The notes: generated by a model not told the origin, from the letters alone. DNA of 64,000 nucleotides from JALOLG01 sp963776935 (GCA_963776935.1 CAVZOP010000003.1:1-64000), one strand, 5' to 3'; shown: positions 8,584 to 18,045, numbered from the stretch's first letter. A program made the numbers and translations.

Positions 8584-10273
8584 GCGCGCCGCCCTTCACT
8601 CGATCGCCTCCCCGGTCGCGGTGAGCGCCGCCGGTTCCGGCGATGTCGCCGGTGACGTCGACGGCGAGGACGATCGCGATCGTGGCCGCGGCGAGGATCA
8701 CGGCCAGCGCGTATCCCTGGGCGTGCAGCACCGTCCCGGTGCGACCGAGGAGCCGCTCGATCGCGATCGGCATCGTCTCCTGTCCACTCCGGCTGAGGAA
8801 GCTGGTTGCTCCGAACTCGCCGAGCGAGATCGCGGCCGCCAACCCGGCCCCCACCACGAGCGGTCGCCAGAGGTGGGGCAGGGTGATCTCACGCCACGCC
8901 CTCGGCGGTGAGGCGCCGAGCGTCGCGGCTGCGTCGGTCAGCCCGGGGTCGAGGGCACGCAACACGCCGAGTGTCACGCGAACGACGAACGGCACCGCGA
9001 CGAGCGCGTGACCGACGGGCACGAGCCACCATTCGGCGCGCCAATCGACCGGCGGCGTGTCGAACGTGATGAGCATCCCGAACCCGATCGTCACCGCCGA
9101 CGTGCCGATCGGGAGCATCAAGCCGGTGTCGAGGGCTCGACCGAGGCGTCCGGCGGCGGCGATCGCCAGCGCCGCCACGGCACCGATCACGACGGCCAGC
9201 ACCGTCGCCCACGCCGCGGTCTGAACGGATCGGACGAGGCTGCCGAGCGGGTCGACACTGACGCTGATCCCGCGGCGGACCTCGACGTCGCCGAGGCTGC
9301 GCCACGCCTGCAACGAGTAGCCGTCGTCGGAACGCATCGAACGCTCGACGAGGGCGAGGAGGGGGATCGTCACCACCGCCGCCGTGGCGATCGCGGTGAG
9401 ACCGACGAGGATGCGCTCGCGGCGTCGACGAACCCGGCGGGCGGTCGTGTGCGGCCGCATCGCGATGGCGAGGCTGTGGCGCCGCTGGCTGTACGTCGAC
9501 CACGCCACGACGACGCCGAGGACGACGAGTTGGATGACGGCGAGCACGGCCGCCGGGCCGATCTCACCGAGTTGCGTCGCCCGCCGCCAGATCTCGACCT
9601 CCAACGTCGGCCGGGCGGCGGTCCCGAGGATGCGGATGACGCCGAACGACGTGAACGTGAACAGGAACACGATGGCGCCGGCCGCGGTGAGCGCCGGCCG
9701 GAGCAGCGGCAGGGTGACCTCGCGGAGCACCCGCCACGGCGACGCGCCGAGGGTCGCCGCCGCCGCCTCGAGGTCGGTCGGCAGGTGCTCCCAGACGGCG
9801 CCGACGGTACGGACGACGACCGCCAGGTTGAACACGACGTGGGCGCCGAGGATCGCCCAGATGCTCCGGTCGAGCGAGTCGGGCAGCAGCGCCGAGAACG
9901 CCGCCCCCATCACGACGGTCGGAAGCACGAACGCGGCGGTGAGGATCCCGAGCAACAACCGCCGTCCGGCGAACCGGAACCGGGCGAGCACGTACGCCGG
10001 CGCGATGCCGACGATGAGCGTGAGCGCCGTGCTGACGATCGCCTGCCACGTGGTGAACCACAACACCTCCCACGTCCGGCGCCGGCCCAGCACGTCACCC
10101 ACGTCAGCGAAGGCGACACCGTTGGCGAGCAGCGTCACGAACGGCGCCACGTAGAACACGACGAGAAACGCGGCCGGCACGGCGGCGAGCGCGGGAACGA
10201 ACCAACGCGGCAACCGGTTCGGCTGTCGCTTCCGTTCGTCGTGACGAATCAAATCAGGACGATCTCGGTCCAC
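8567..10273 (-). CDS. thiP: ThiP-like ABC permease, two fused permease halves
   Basis: A 568-aa membrane protein with two binding-protein-dependent transport domains in tandem, about twelve helices. Each half has its EAA loop: EAAAATLGASPWRVLREVTLP in the first and DAAATLGASPPRAWREITLP-type text in the second. This duplicated form is typical of ThiP and ferric permeases. It lies between the thiamine-binding lipoprotein and the ATPase. The start is uncertain: GTG 10273 overlaps the binding-protein gene by 25 nt, and a TTG near 10255 is an alternative. Confidence 0.85.
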   Translation of the reverse strand: MDRDRPDLIRHDERKRQPNRLPRWFVPALAAVPAAFLVVFYVAPFVTLLANGVAFADVGDVLGRRRTWEVLWFTTWQAIVSTALTLIVGIAPAYVLARFRFAGRRLLLGILTAAFVLPTVVMGAAFSALLPDSLDRSIWAILGAHVVFNLAVVVRTVGAVWEHLPTDLEAAAATLGASPWRVLREVTLPLLRPALTAAGAIVFLFTFTSFGVIRILGTAARPTLEVEIWRRATQLGEIGPAAVLAVIQLVVLGVVVAWSTYSQRRHSLAIAMRPHTTARRVRRRRERILVGLTAIATAAVVTIPLLALVERSMRSDDGYSLQAWRSLGDVEVRRGISVSVDPLGSLVRSVQTAAWATVLAVVIGAVAALAIAAAGRLGRALDTGLMLPIGTSAVTIGFGMLITFDTPPVDWRAEWWLVPVGHALVAVPFVVRVTLGVLRALDPGLTDAAATLGASPPRAWREITLPHLWRPLVVGAGLAAAISLGEFGATSFLSRSGQETMPIAIERLLGRTGTVLHAQGYALAVILAAATIAIVLAVDVTGDIAGTGGAHRDRGGDRVKGGARARGQ

Positions 10274-11373
10274 TCGTCGATCCAGGTCGAGCGGTTCGCC
10301 TCGATGTCGGTGGGGTCGAGCGTCAGCGGAGCTTCTGGCACGGTGGTGAACTCGACGAACTCGGGTGGGAGCTCGACCGACTCGTTGGCCGGGTACACGA
10401 ACAGCGTCAGCGGGAGCTCACGCTGGAACCGCTCGGACGCGAGGAAGTCGACGAGCGCTCCGGCTTCCTCCGGTGAGTCCGTTCCGTCGAGGACGCCGGC
10501 GAACTCGATCTGGCGGAAGCACGTCGACGTCACCACCGCCGTCGGCGCGTCGGTCCGCGGGGGGTCGGCGAAGATCACCTCGGCCGGCGGGCTCGACGCG
10601 TAGCTGACCACCAGCGGTCGCGGCCCACCTGCCCACGAGAACCGCTCGTAATAGGCCTCGGTCCAGCCGTCGATCACCTCGACGCCGTTCGCCGTCAGCG
10701 ATGTCCAGTAGTCGTGCCACCCGTCGCCGTACGTGGCGATCGTCGCCAACAGGAACGCCAGGCCTGGCGACGACGTCGCCGGGTTCTCCACCACCAGCAG
10801 GTCGGCGTAGGCGGGCTCGAGCAGATCGTCGAAGTCGGTCGGGGGGTCGAGTTGGTGCTCCGTGAACCAACCGATGTCGTAGTTCACGCAGACGTCGCCG
10901 TAGTCGACCGGCGTCGCCTCGAAATCCGGGACGAGATCACGCAGGTCGGCCGAGATCGCGTCGAGCGCCGGCGACTCGTACGGCGCGAACACGTCTGCGT
11001 CGAGGGCGCGCGACAGGTACGTGTTGTCGACGCCCCACATCACGTCACCTTCGGGGTTGCCCGCAGTGAGTGCCGCCTTCGAGAGCATCGACCCGGTGTC
11101 GCCGGCGATCAGCAACTCGACCCCGATGCCGGTTTCGGCGGTGAACTCCGCGAGTGCGTCGTTGAGCGGGGTCCCTTCGGTCGGAAACGAGTCGTACGCC
11201 ACGAGCGTCACCGAGTCGGGCGTGGGCGCGTCGGTGGCCGCGGCCGGCGCGTCGGTGGTCGAGGCGGGTGAGTCGGTGGTCGCGGCCGGCGCGTCGGAGT
11301 CGTCCCCGCAGGCGCCGAGCACCGACGCGAGCGTTGCGGTGAGGGCGATGGAACACCTCGTCAGGCGCCTCAT
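10249..11373 (-). CDS. thiB: Thiamine-binding lipoprotein of ABC importer
   Basis: A 374-aa exported binding protein. It starts with MRRLTRCSIALTATLASVLGAC, a lipoprotein signal with Cys near residue 22, followed by a Thr/Ala/Asp-rich linker. The mature domain has ThiB-family text: VTLVAYDSF, GDTGSMLSKAALTAGNPEGD, MWGVDNTYLSRAL, VDYGDVCVNYD and SYASSPPAEV. The ATG at 11373 overlaps the stop of the thiamine pyrophosphokinase gene by 4 nt. Regulation by the upstream TPP riboswitch fits a role in thiamine uptake. Confidence 0.9.
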   Translation of the reverse strand: MRRLTRCSIALTATLASVLGACGDDSDAPAATTDSPASTTDAPAAATDAPTPDSVTLVAYDSFPTEGTPLNDALAEFTAETGIGVELLIAGDTGSMLSKAALTAGNPEGDVMWGVDNTYLSRALDADVFAPYESPALDAISADLRDLVPDFEATPVDYGDVCVNYDIGWFTEHQLDPPTDFDDLLEPAYADLLVVENPATSSPGLAFLLATIATYGDGWHDYWTSLTANGVEVIDGWTEAYYERFSWAGGPRPLVVSYASSPPAEVIFADPPRTDAPTAVVTSTCFRQIEFAGVLDGTDSPEEAGALVDFLASERFQRELPLTLFVYPANESVELPPEFVEFTTVPEAPLTLDPTDIEANRSTWIDEWTEIVLI

Positions 11374-12059
11374 GGCCGGCTCCTCGACGGCGGCGGCGGA
11401 TCGACGAACACTGTGAGGATCCCGGTCGAGATCGCGAGTTCGATGACCGGGCCGGTCGCGACGTTGCTCAGACCGTGACCGATGAGCGGACCGAGCTCGG
11501 CGCGTTCGAGCGGCCATCGGGTCCCGGAGAGCGTGACGCCGGTGCACGGCCCGTGCATCGCCAGCAACGAGATCCGCGTCTCACACTCCGAGGTCGTCGC
11601 CTCGTTCATGGCTGTTCGGATCGTGACCCGGGCCGGCCCGTGGACGACTTGGAGGTACTGGCCACCCCACCAGCACTCGATGAGCGGGACGCTCGTCAGC
11701 ACCGGCGCGCCGAGCGCGCCGATCGCGGCGAGAGTGTGGTCGAGGCGGTCCCCGCCGCCCGCGACCATCACGATCCGCGACGGGTTCATGCCAGCTGCGA
11801 ACGCGACCGCCAACTCGGTGTCGGTGGCGTTCTTGTCGATCGGGTGACGCTGGATGGTCGCGTGGTGCTTGGCCCACTCCAGCCCCTGCTCGGACACCGA
11901 GTCGAGATCACCGATCAAGCCGGCCGGCGTGAGACCGGCTGCTCGCGCGTGGTCGAGACCGCCGTCGGCGGCGATGACGATCGCGTCGCTCGGGATGGCG
12001 GCGACGGCGCGGGCATCGAGCGGCGCCGCTCCGGTGACGATGACGACTGTGTCGTTCAT
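11370..12059 (-). CDS. thiN: Thiamine pyrophosphokinase
   Basis: A 229-aa cytosolic kinase that transfers pyrophosphate from ATP to thiamine, giving TPP. The family signatures are IVIAADGGLDHARAAGL, LIGDLDSV (metal-binding Asp residues), KNATDTELAVAFA and GGGDRLDHTLA. The C-terminal domain is the usual beta-sandwich that binds thiamine. It is the first gene after the TPP riboswitch, so uptake and activation of thiamine share one control. The ribosome site GGAGGA lies inside the end of the aptamer (12063-12069). Confidence 0.92.
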   Translation of the reverse strand: MNDTVVIVTGAAPLDARAVAAIPSDAIVIAADGGLDHARAAGLTPAGLIGDLDSVSEQGLEWAKHHATIQRHPIDKNATDTELAVAFAAGMNPSRIVMVAGGGDRLDHTLAAIGALGAPVLTSVPLIECWWGGQYLQVVHGPARVTIRTAMNEATTSECETRISLLAMHGPCTGVTLSGTRWPLERAELGPLIGHGLSNVATGPVIELAISTGILTVFVDPPPPSRSRP

Positions 12060-12063
12060 GGAT

Positions 12064-12150
12064 TCCTCCGCCGGCATTATCCGGATCAGGTTCGCGGGTC
12101 GGTGGCGGCGGCCACCCTCTCAGCCCGCCGTTCCAGCGAGCTCCCCGTGC
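12064..12150 (-). promoter_or_regulatory. TPP riboswitch (THI box)
   Basis: On the minus strand the aptamer core is clear: a 5-prime acggggagc segment, then the conserved ggcTGAGAggg pyrimidine-sensor loop at about 12112-12124, and acCTGATCcggATAATgccgg at about 12074-12095, the pyrophosphate-sensor arm. The ribosome site of the kinase gene begins immediately after the last helix. This suggests translational control by sequestration when TPP binds. It commands thiN-thiB-thiP-thiQ. Confidence 0.92.
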
Positions 12151-12247
12151 GTTCGTTGAGACGTCAGGGTAGCGGCATCACCGTTCACGTAGGCACACAT
12201 CGTCCCGAATGCGCCACCGGACGGGGTTGTGGTGTGATGGAGGGTGA

Positions 12248-13516
12248 GTGGGTGAGTGGATCGAGATCGAACTGGTCGAGGAACCGACCAGGCAGCGCCG
12301 CGTCGCGGCCGAACCGACCGCACCGAAGCCACCGCGTCAACCATCGCCGCTCGGGAGTCGCAACCGCCGTCGTGCTGCGATCGGTGCCGGTGTTGCCCTC
12401 GCGGTCGGGATCGTCTGGGTCGTCGCCCAGTCCGGTAGTGACCTCGAGACCAGTGCGCCGCCGTCGACGCTCGATGAGTCGCCCGACACTTCGCCGGCCG
12501 AGCTCTCCGTCGACGTGACGCGCCCGGTGCCGTCGACGACGCGGCCACGCACGACCACCACGACCCGACCGCCGATGGTCGTCGAGGAGCTCGGCGGACA
12601 GATGTTGCCGACCCCGACCGGGATCCAGCTCGTCGGGCTCACGGCGCAGGGCGACCTGCTCGACATCGACCTCGACACCGGCGAGATGACGACGACGGAC
12701 ATCCCGGGCGGCGCGGCCGGCGGCATGGCGACGATCCTGGCCGGCGAGAACTGGACGTTCGTCCAGCGATGGGACGTCAACGTCTCGTTCGTCGTGCCCC
12801 GCGGCGAGCCGCCGGTCGACTTCGCGCCGCCGCCCGAACTGGCGGGCGGGGCCTACCGCGGGCCTGAGCCCGACACCGTGTGGGTTCCGGCCTACGAACC
12901 GTCCACCGGCGCCATCCAAGCGTTGAATCTGTACCGGCTCGACGGCGAGCCGCTCGGACGATCGATCGACATGCACGGCTGGTATCCGATGCAGTCCGAC
13001 CTCGCAGGCGGCGTCGTCGTGCAAGCCGGTGGTGGCGTCTACTCGGTGTCGGAGGCCGGCGCCCGGCAGGTGTCCGATGGTGAGCTGGTCGGTGTCGGCG
13101 CGAACCATTTCCTGGTGCGGTCGTGCGACGAGGTGTTGGCGTGCGGTCTGTTCGTCGTCGATCGTGTCACCGGGGAGCGCCGCCAGGTGCCGGTGATCAA
13201 GGTCGACGGACTGGCGCAGTACTACGGGTGGACCGGAACCGATTCGGCGTCGGTGTCACCCGACGGCACGTTGGCGGTGCTGTTCGGGCTCGACGGCGAC
13301 GGCTCGAACGCCTCGCTGCTCGGAACCGACACGGGCGTGTACCGCTCGATCGCGCGGATGACCGGAGGAAGTCTCTCCGTGGCGTGGAGCGACGATTCGC
13401 GCTACGTCGCGTTCATCAACGCCCGCCGGTTCCAGGTGTACGACAGCGACACGGGCGAGACCACCGACTTCGGCGACATCGTGCCGCTGGTGTCGAACTT
13501 CTCGTCGCGTCCGTGA
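12248..13516 (+). CDS. Single-pass membrane protein with a predicted extracellular beta-propeller-like domain
   Basis: A 422-aa protein of unknown function. Residues 1-42 are basic and cytoplasmic, residues 43-62 (AAIGAGVALAVGIVWVVA) are one transmembrane helix, and residues 63-115 are a Thr/Pro/Ser-rich linker (TTRPRTTTTTRPP). The rest is beta-rich with repeated strand-turn text such as GDLLDIDLDTGEM and SVSPDGTLAVLF, suggesting a propeller. The GTG start is inferred from the open frame; no strong ribosome site is seen. It is divergent from the TPP-riboswitch operon and has no recognisable partner. Confidence 0.7.
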   Translation: MGEWIEIELVEEPTRQRRVAAEPTAPKPPRQPSPLGSRNRRRAAIGAGVALAVGIVWVVAQSGSDLETSAPPSTLDESPDTSPAELSVDVTRPVPSTTRPRTTTTTRPPMVVEELGGQMLPTPTGIQLVGLTAQGDLLDIDLDTGEMTTTDIPGGAAGGMATILAGENWTFVQRWDVNVSFVVPRGEPPVDFAPPPELAGGAYRGPEPDTVWVPAYEPSTGAIQALNLYRLDGEPLGRSIDMHGWYPMQSDLAGGVVVQAGGGVYSVSEAGARQVSDGELVGVGANHFLVRSCDEVLACGLFVVDRVTGERRQVPVIKVDGLAQYYGWTGTDSASVSPDGTLAVLFGLDGDGSNASLLGTDTGVYRSIARMTGGSLSVAWSDDSRYVAFINARRFQVYDSDTGETTDFGDIVPLVSNFSSRP

Positions 13517-13543
13517 GCCACGTCCGAGCGACGGCCTCCCGCA

Positions 13544-14383
13544 TCAACCGTTGACGGTTTCGACGAGCTTGTCGAGTGCCACTTCCGTGCCCGACAGGTC
13601 GGAGCGCCGTTCGGCCACGAGGCGGCTGAGATAGGTCACCGCGATCCGATCGTTGCGGATGACCGCGCCGTCGGAACCGGGTGGCAGGTCGGCCTCCTCA
13701 CCCCACGCCATGCGGACGTTGAAGGCGTCCTCGTGGCCGACGATCGGCTCGAGCAGTGCCGTCGAGACGGCACGGGGCGGAACGAGGCCGACTTCGGCCT
13801 CCTCCCAGCCAGCGATCTGGTCGAGGGGCAGGTTCGGCACGTTGAGGTTGACCACGACCGGCTCCACTGGCAGGTCGGCGACGAGCGCGCCGACGACGAC
13901 GTCGGCGACGGCAGCGGCCGACTCCCACTTCTGGTTGGCGATCATCTCGTCCCACCCCTGACCCTCGACGCCGAACCCGGTGACCGCCTGGCTCACCGCG
14001 ACGCCGCTGATCCCACCGATGCGCGCCGTCAGGCAGGCGCCGACGGTGCCCGAGTGGTACACGGCTCTTCCCACGTTGGCACCCGGGTTGATGCCCGAGA
14101 CGACGAGATCGAACCCGGGCCCGAACGCGCCGAGGCGGGCGAACATCACACACAGGGCCGGTGGGCCGTTCAGCGTCCAGGTCTCCGGCACGTCGCTCAT
14201 CGTCACCCGGTGCACCTCGGGCCGCATCAGGTGCAGCGCTCCCACCGAGGCACTCGATCCCGAGTACTCACGGTCGGGTGCGACGACGACGACATCGCCG
14301 TGCTTGCACATGGCCCGCGCCAGCACATGGAGCCCGACCGAATCGATGCCGTCGTCATTCGTCACGAGGATGCGCACCCACAT
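13544..14383 (-). CDS. surE: 5'/3'-nucleotidase SurE
   Basis: A 279-aa metal-dependent phosphatase of nucleoside monophosphates. The N-terminal RILVTNDDGIDSVGL holds the metal-binding Asp-Asp pair. REYSGSSASVG and SGINPGANVGRAVYHSGTVGA are the other active-site signatures. Length and order match the family. It starts at ATG 14383 (MWVRIL) and is convergent with the membrane protein gene, with 27 bp between the stops. Confidence 0.93.
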   Translation of the reverse strand: MWVRILVTNDDGIDSVGLHVLARAMCKHGDVVVVAPDREYSGSSASVGALHLMRPEVHRVTMSDVPETWTLNGPPALCVMFARLGAFGPGFDLVVSGINPGANVGRAVYHSGTVGACLTARIGGISGVAVSQAVTGFGVEGQGWDEMIANQKWESAAAVADVVVGALVADLPVEPVVVNLNVPNLPLDQIAGWEEAEVGLVPPRAVSTALLEPIVGHEDAFNVRMAWGEEADLPPGSDGAVIRNDRIAVTYLSRLVAERRSDLSGTEVALDKLVETVNG

Positions 14384-14467
14384 TCCCTACCAGCCCACGA
14401 CCGCGTTCGACACCTCACACGCCAGATCGGACGCAGCAAATCGACACAGCAGATCGGCTCGCTCGCG

Positions 14468-15439
14468 TCAATGTGCGCTCAAGTCGGGCAGCGCTGGTGA
14501 GGTACCGGCCGCCGGCCCGGCGCGCCGCTGGCTGGTGACGACGAACAGCGCCTGGCCCAGGATGACGAGCGCCATCCCGGGCACCTGGGCGAGCGAGATC
14601 TGCTCGCCGACGATCAGCCATGCCCACGACACCGACAATGCCGGCTGACCGACCTGGAGCACGCCGACCGTCGCCAGCGGAACGGTGCGGTGGGCGTAGG
14701 CGAGCAGACCGTGCGCCACCATGCCGGTCAGCACGGTCAGGACGCCGACGACGAACCACCCGCGGGCGCTGAGCGGCCAGAGCTCGTCACCGTCGATGGC
14801 GAGCGTGATCGGCACCGTCGTGATCAGCCCGAGCGGCATCAGGCACGCCATGAAGTCCAGCGTGTCGACGCCGGCGGCACGCGCCTGCTTCGACGTCAGC
14901 AGATAGCCGACCCACACCACGAGGACGACGATCATGAGCAGATCGCCGCCGACGGTGGCCGTGCCCTTCTCCGGCCCGAAGAACAGCACGATCACGATCC
15001 CGACGAGGGAGACCAGACCCCACCGCATCGCTGTCCAGTCCGGTCGCTCCTTGAACAGAAGTGCCCCGGCGGGCACGAGGAGCAGCGGCGACAGCGACGA
15101 GATGAACTCCGAATGGGCGACGCTCGTCTTCGTCACGGCGGTGAACAGGAGGGTGATGTTGGCGCCGAAGAAGATCGCCGGGACGAGCACTCGCTTCCAC
15201 GTCTGGGCGGTGGGGAGCGGGGCGCCCGTTCGGGCGCGCCAGGCGATGAGGACGATCCACCACAGCACCGCCGCCAACACCATCCGCCAGAAGGCGATGA
15301 CCGATCCTGACGTGTGCGCCCACTTGACCAGCGCGTAGCTGATCGAGAACGACACGATCGCGCCGACCACGGCCAGCAGGCCGAGCGGGCGCGTACTCCC
15401 ACGAGTCGCCGGCCCGTGGTCGACGTTCGGGCGACTCAC
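14468..15439 (-). CDS. EamA/DMT-superfamily transporter
   Basis: A 323-aa protein with ten predicted transmembrane helices arranged as two EamA halves. The first half has AVVGAIVSFSISYALVKWA and FWRMVLAAVLWW; the second has GWFVVGVLTVLTGMVAHGLLAYAHRTVPLATVGVLQVGQPALS. These proteins export metabolites or amino acids, but the substrate cannot be assigned. The GTG start overlaps the stop of the CDF transporter gene, so the two are cotranscribed. Confidence 0.85.
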   Translation of the reverse strand: MSRPNVDHGPATRGSTRPLGLLAVVGAIVSFSISYALVKWAHTSGSVIAFWRMVLAAVLWWIVLIAWRARTGAPLPTAQTWKRVLVPAIFFGANITLLFTAVTKTSVAHSEFISSLSPLLLVPAGALLFKERPDWTAMRWGLVSLVGIVIVLFFGPEKGTATVGGDLLMIVVLVVWVGYLLTSKQARAAGVDTLDFMACLMPLGLITTVPITLAIDGDELWPLSARGWFVVGVLTVLTGMVAHGLLAYAHRTVPLATVGVLQVGQPALSVSWAWLIVGEQISLAQVPGMALVILGQALFVVTSQRRAGPAAGTSPALPDLSAH

Positions 15440-16353
15440 TCGGCGGCGCGATGGACGTCGGGTTCGAGGTAGATCAGGCGGGCCATCGGCACGGCCGCGC
15501 GGATCTGGGCTTCGACCCGGTCGATGGCGGCCGCCAGCTCGGTGAACGTGAGAGCCACATCGAACTCCACTTTGGCGGCGACGAGGATCTCGTCCGGTCC
15601 GAGGTGTTCCGTGCGGAGGTGGATCAGGCGCTGGACGTGCTCGCCGCCCTCGATGGCGTCGACGATCGCTCCTCGTTCGGCGGCGCCTGCCGACTCACCG
15701 ATCAGCAACCCCTTGGTCTCGATCGCCAGCACGATGGCGATCGTCACGAGCAGCAAGCCGATCGCGATCGAGCCGACGGCGTCCCACCGCGGGTCGCCGG
15801 TCGCCTCGGCGATCAGCACCCCGCTGAGGGCGAAGAACAGACCGATCTCGGCGCCGATGTCCTCGAGCAGCACGACGGGCAGCTCCGGCTGCTTGGCGGT
15901 GCGGATGAACTTCCACCAGCCCATCGTCTTCGGCTTGACGTGCCGGGACTCCTTGACGGCCGTGCGGAGCGAGTACGACTCGAGCGCGATCGCGAACACC
16001 AGGATCCCGACGGCGATGTAGAGGTTCTCGGTCTCGTGCGGGTGACGTACCTTCGAGATGCCCTCGTACAGCGCGAACAGCCCACCCATCGAGAACAGCA
16101 CGAGGGCGACGACGAACGCCCAGAAGTACCGCTCGCGTCCGTAGCCGAATGGATGCTCGACGTCGGCCTGGCGCCGGGCCCGCTTGCCGCCGAGCAGCAG
16201 CAGACCCTGGTTGCCCGTGTCGGCGAGGGAGTGCGCCGCTTCGGCGAGCAGGCCCGCCGACGAGGTGAGCAGGTAGCCGACGAACTTGGCGAGGGCGATG
16301 CCGAGGTTGGCGAAGAAGGCGGCGATGATCGCCTTGCGGCTGCCGTCGGTCAC
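15436..16353 (-). CDS. Cation diffusion facilitator (CDF) metal transporter
   Basis: About 305 aa from GTG 16353 (MTDGSRKAIIAAFFAN), or 311 aa from ATG 16371. It has six hydrophobic helices, the CDF signature SSAGLLAEAAHSLADTGNQ with metal ligands His and Asp in helix II, and the HPFGYGRERYFW loop. The second metal-site helix reads LLEDIGAEIG rather than HxxxD, as in the FieF-like subgroup with altered selectivity. The cytoplasmic C-terminal domain carries alternating His/Glu. If ATG 16371 were used, it would overlap the divergent SDR start in one CATG. Confidence 0.88.
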   Translation of the reverse strand: MTDGSRKAIIAAFFANLGIALAKFVGYLLTSSAGLLAEAAHSLADTGNQGLLLLGGKRARRQADVEHPFGYGRERYFWAFVVALVLFSMGGLFALYEGISKVRHPHETENLYIAVGILVFAIALESYSLRTAVKESRHVKPKTMGWWKFIRTAKQPELPVVLLEDIGAEIGLFFALSGVLIAEATGDPRWDAVGSIAIGLLLVTIAIVLAIETKGLLIGESAGAAERGAIVDAIEGGEHVQRLIHLRTEHLGPDEILVAAKVEFDVALTFTELAAAIDRVEAQIRAAVPMARLIYLEPDVHRAAE

Positions 16354-16369
16354 ACGCCAAGGTTGGCAC

Positions 16370-17149
16370 ATGGGGCGACTCGGATGACCGGGTTGCGCTG
16401 GTGACCGGCGGCGGACGGGGGATCGGGCGGAGCATCTGCGAGCTGTTGGCCGCTGAGGGCGCCACCGTCGCGGTCAACTACCGGCGTGACGCCGATGCCG
16501 CGGCGGAGACCGTCGAGGCGATCAACGCATCAGGTGGCTCGGCGAACGGCATACGCCGCGTCGGTCGACAGCGCTGCGGATGTCGCGGCGATGGTCGACG
16601 CGATCGTGGCCGACTTCGGGTACGTCGATCTGCTGGTGTGCAACGCCGGGCATCGCTTCACGCGGACGCGCCGTCGCCGACACCGACCCGGACGAGATGG
16701 AACGCGTCGTGCGCGTCCACGCCTTCGGCGCCCACCACGCCAGCCGTCTCGTGCTGCCCTCGATGCGGCAACGCCCGCGTGGCGACATCGTGATGATCTC
16801 GTCGGTCGCCACCACGCACATGGCCGCCAACGGCGCGCCGTACAACATGGGCAAGGCCGCGTTGGAAGCGCTGGCAGCGACGCTGGCGCACGAGGAGCGC
16901 CAGCACGGGATCCACGTGAACGTCGTGGCGCCCGGCCTGGTCGAGACCGAGATGGGCGTTCGTCTCGCCCGGGCGTTCACCGGCAACCGCGAGCTCGTCG
17001 ACCTGCGCTCGCTCGATGCCGCGGCGCCGTTCGGTCGCGTGTGTCAGCCCGCCGACGTCGCCGAGGTCGTGCTGTGGCTGTGCACCGACGGTGCCGGCTA
17101 CGTCACCGGCCAACGGATCGAAGTCGACGGCGGCGGCACCACCCGCTGA
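16370..17149 (+). CDS. Short-chain dehydrogenase/reductase (three apparent +1 insertions)
   Basis: A classical SDR once three single extra bases, near 16382, 16549 and 16650, are removed; the product would be 258 aa. The reconstructed pieces read MGRLDDRVALVTGGGRGIGR (cofactor loop), CNAGIASRG (NAG motif), ISSVATTHMAANGAPYNMGK (catalytic Ser, Tyr, Lys) and GYVTGQRIEVDGG (C-terminal signature). All catalytic residues are present, so the protein was under selection until recently, or the shifts are sequence errors. The start codon lies within 17 bp of the divergent CDF start. The substrate is unknown. Confidence 0.8.
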
Positions 17150-17172
17150 TGCCCCGCCGAGCGCCCGGCGCT

Positions 17173-17265
17173 GTTCTGAATCCGTACAGAACGGCCGGGC
17201 GCGCCGACAGGTGTGCACCGGGTCGAACAGAACGGATTGACGCGCGGTGGCCGACCAGAACGGAT
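17173..17265 (-). repeat. Degenerate 41-bp tandem repeat (family B), minus orientation
   Basis: Three units start with gttctg on the minus strand at 17261, 17233 and 17192, with spacing 28 and 41 bp. The best units read gttctgtacggattc and gttctgttcgacccggtgcac, close to the units at 35.5 and 36.7 kb. A local inverted repeat, gttctgaatccgtacagaac, lies at 17173-17192. The block occupies the gap between the convergent SDR and DinB-fold genes. Confidence 0.55.
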
Positions 17266-17312
17266 TGACGGGCGGGGCGAGCCGGGCTCTGCGCCGCGGT
17301 CACATCCGGGGG

Positions 17313-18045
17313 TCACATGCCGGGGAGGGAGAGCCAGGCGGCGGCGACGGCCGGGTCGCCGACCTCGTTCAGCTCGTCGGCCCGCGGGCTGGTGCGGTTC
17401 CACAGCCGGAGGAGGATCGCCTCGGCCGGGCCGCGCAGGGCGGCGTCGCCCTTGGCGTGCTCGCGTACGACACGGCAGCCCGTCGCCGTCGCGCTCGACG
17501 AGCCACTCGCCGGCGACATCGGTGCAGTGCACGTGGAGGCTTCCGGTCGGCAACTCGACGTGCTCGCGCACACCGAGACGAGGCAGCGACGATCTCGAAG
17601 TACTCGTCGATCCCGTCGCTCGCCGAGCTCGGCATCGATCGGCGACGGCGTGCCGACCGCGGCCTCGGCATCCCAGCGGTGGACGGCGGTCTCCTGCGCC
17701 TGCCGCCGCGGCCAGACCCGGGCGACCGTGGCGACCGGGAACGGGTGCCACGTCGGGGCGTCGGGGTCGACCGAGGCGAGCGCTTCGATGAGTGCCTCGG
17801 CGCCCTCCCTGAGCCACGGCGCCCAATCGGTGTCGGGATCGGGCCGAGGGGTCGCGGCGGGCGGTGCGGCGTCGAGCACCGCCTTGCCGTGCCCAGCGGT
17901 GCACGCTGCCCATGTGGCCCGCGAGACGGGCGAGATCCCAACCCGGGCAGGCCGCGACCGGGGCATCCAGGGGTCCGCGTTCGACTGCCCCGGCGAACCG
18001 GTCGACGTCGGCCCGGATGTGGTCGAGGTACGTCTCGGCGTTCAC
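17313..18045 (-). CDS. Maleylpyruvate isomerase-fold protein (four apparent +1 insertions)
   Basis: A second MDMPI/TIGR03083-type protein, about 242 aa when extra bases near 17896, 17622, 17588 and 17480 are removed. The recovered segments are NAETYLDHIRADVDRFAGAV, CPGWDLARLAGHMGSVHRW (His ligand helix), QAQETAVHRWDAEAA (second His site), GIDEYFEIVA, GSLHVHCTD and the C-terminal DAALRGPAEAILLRLWNR. Every piece fits the family in order. It starts at GTG 18045; a TACCGT box on the minus strand at 18054-18059 lies 8 nt upstream. Confidence 0.75.

Noticed and set aside
17313..18045. Annotating the DinB-fold gene as a true pseudogene
   Set aside because: All four shifts are +1, every fragment retains family motifs in order, and neighbouring genes show the same defect, so sequence error is more likely.
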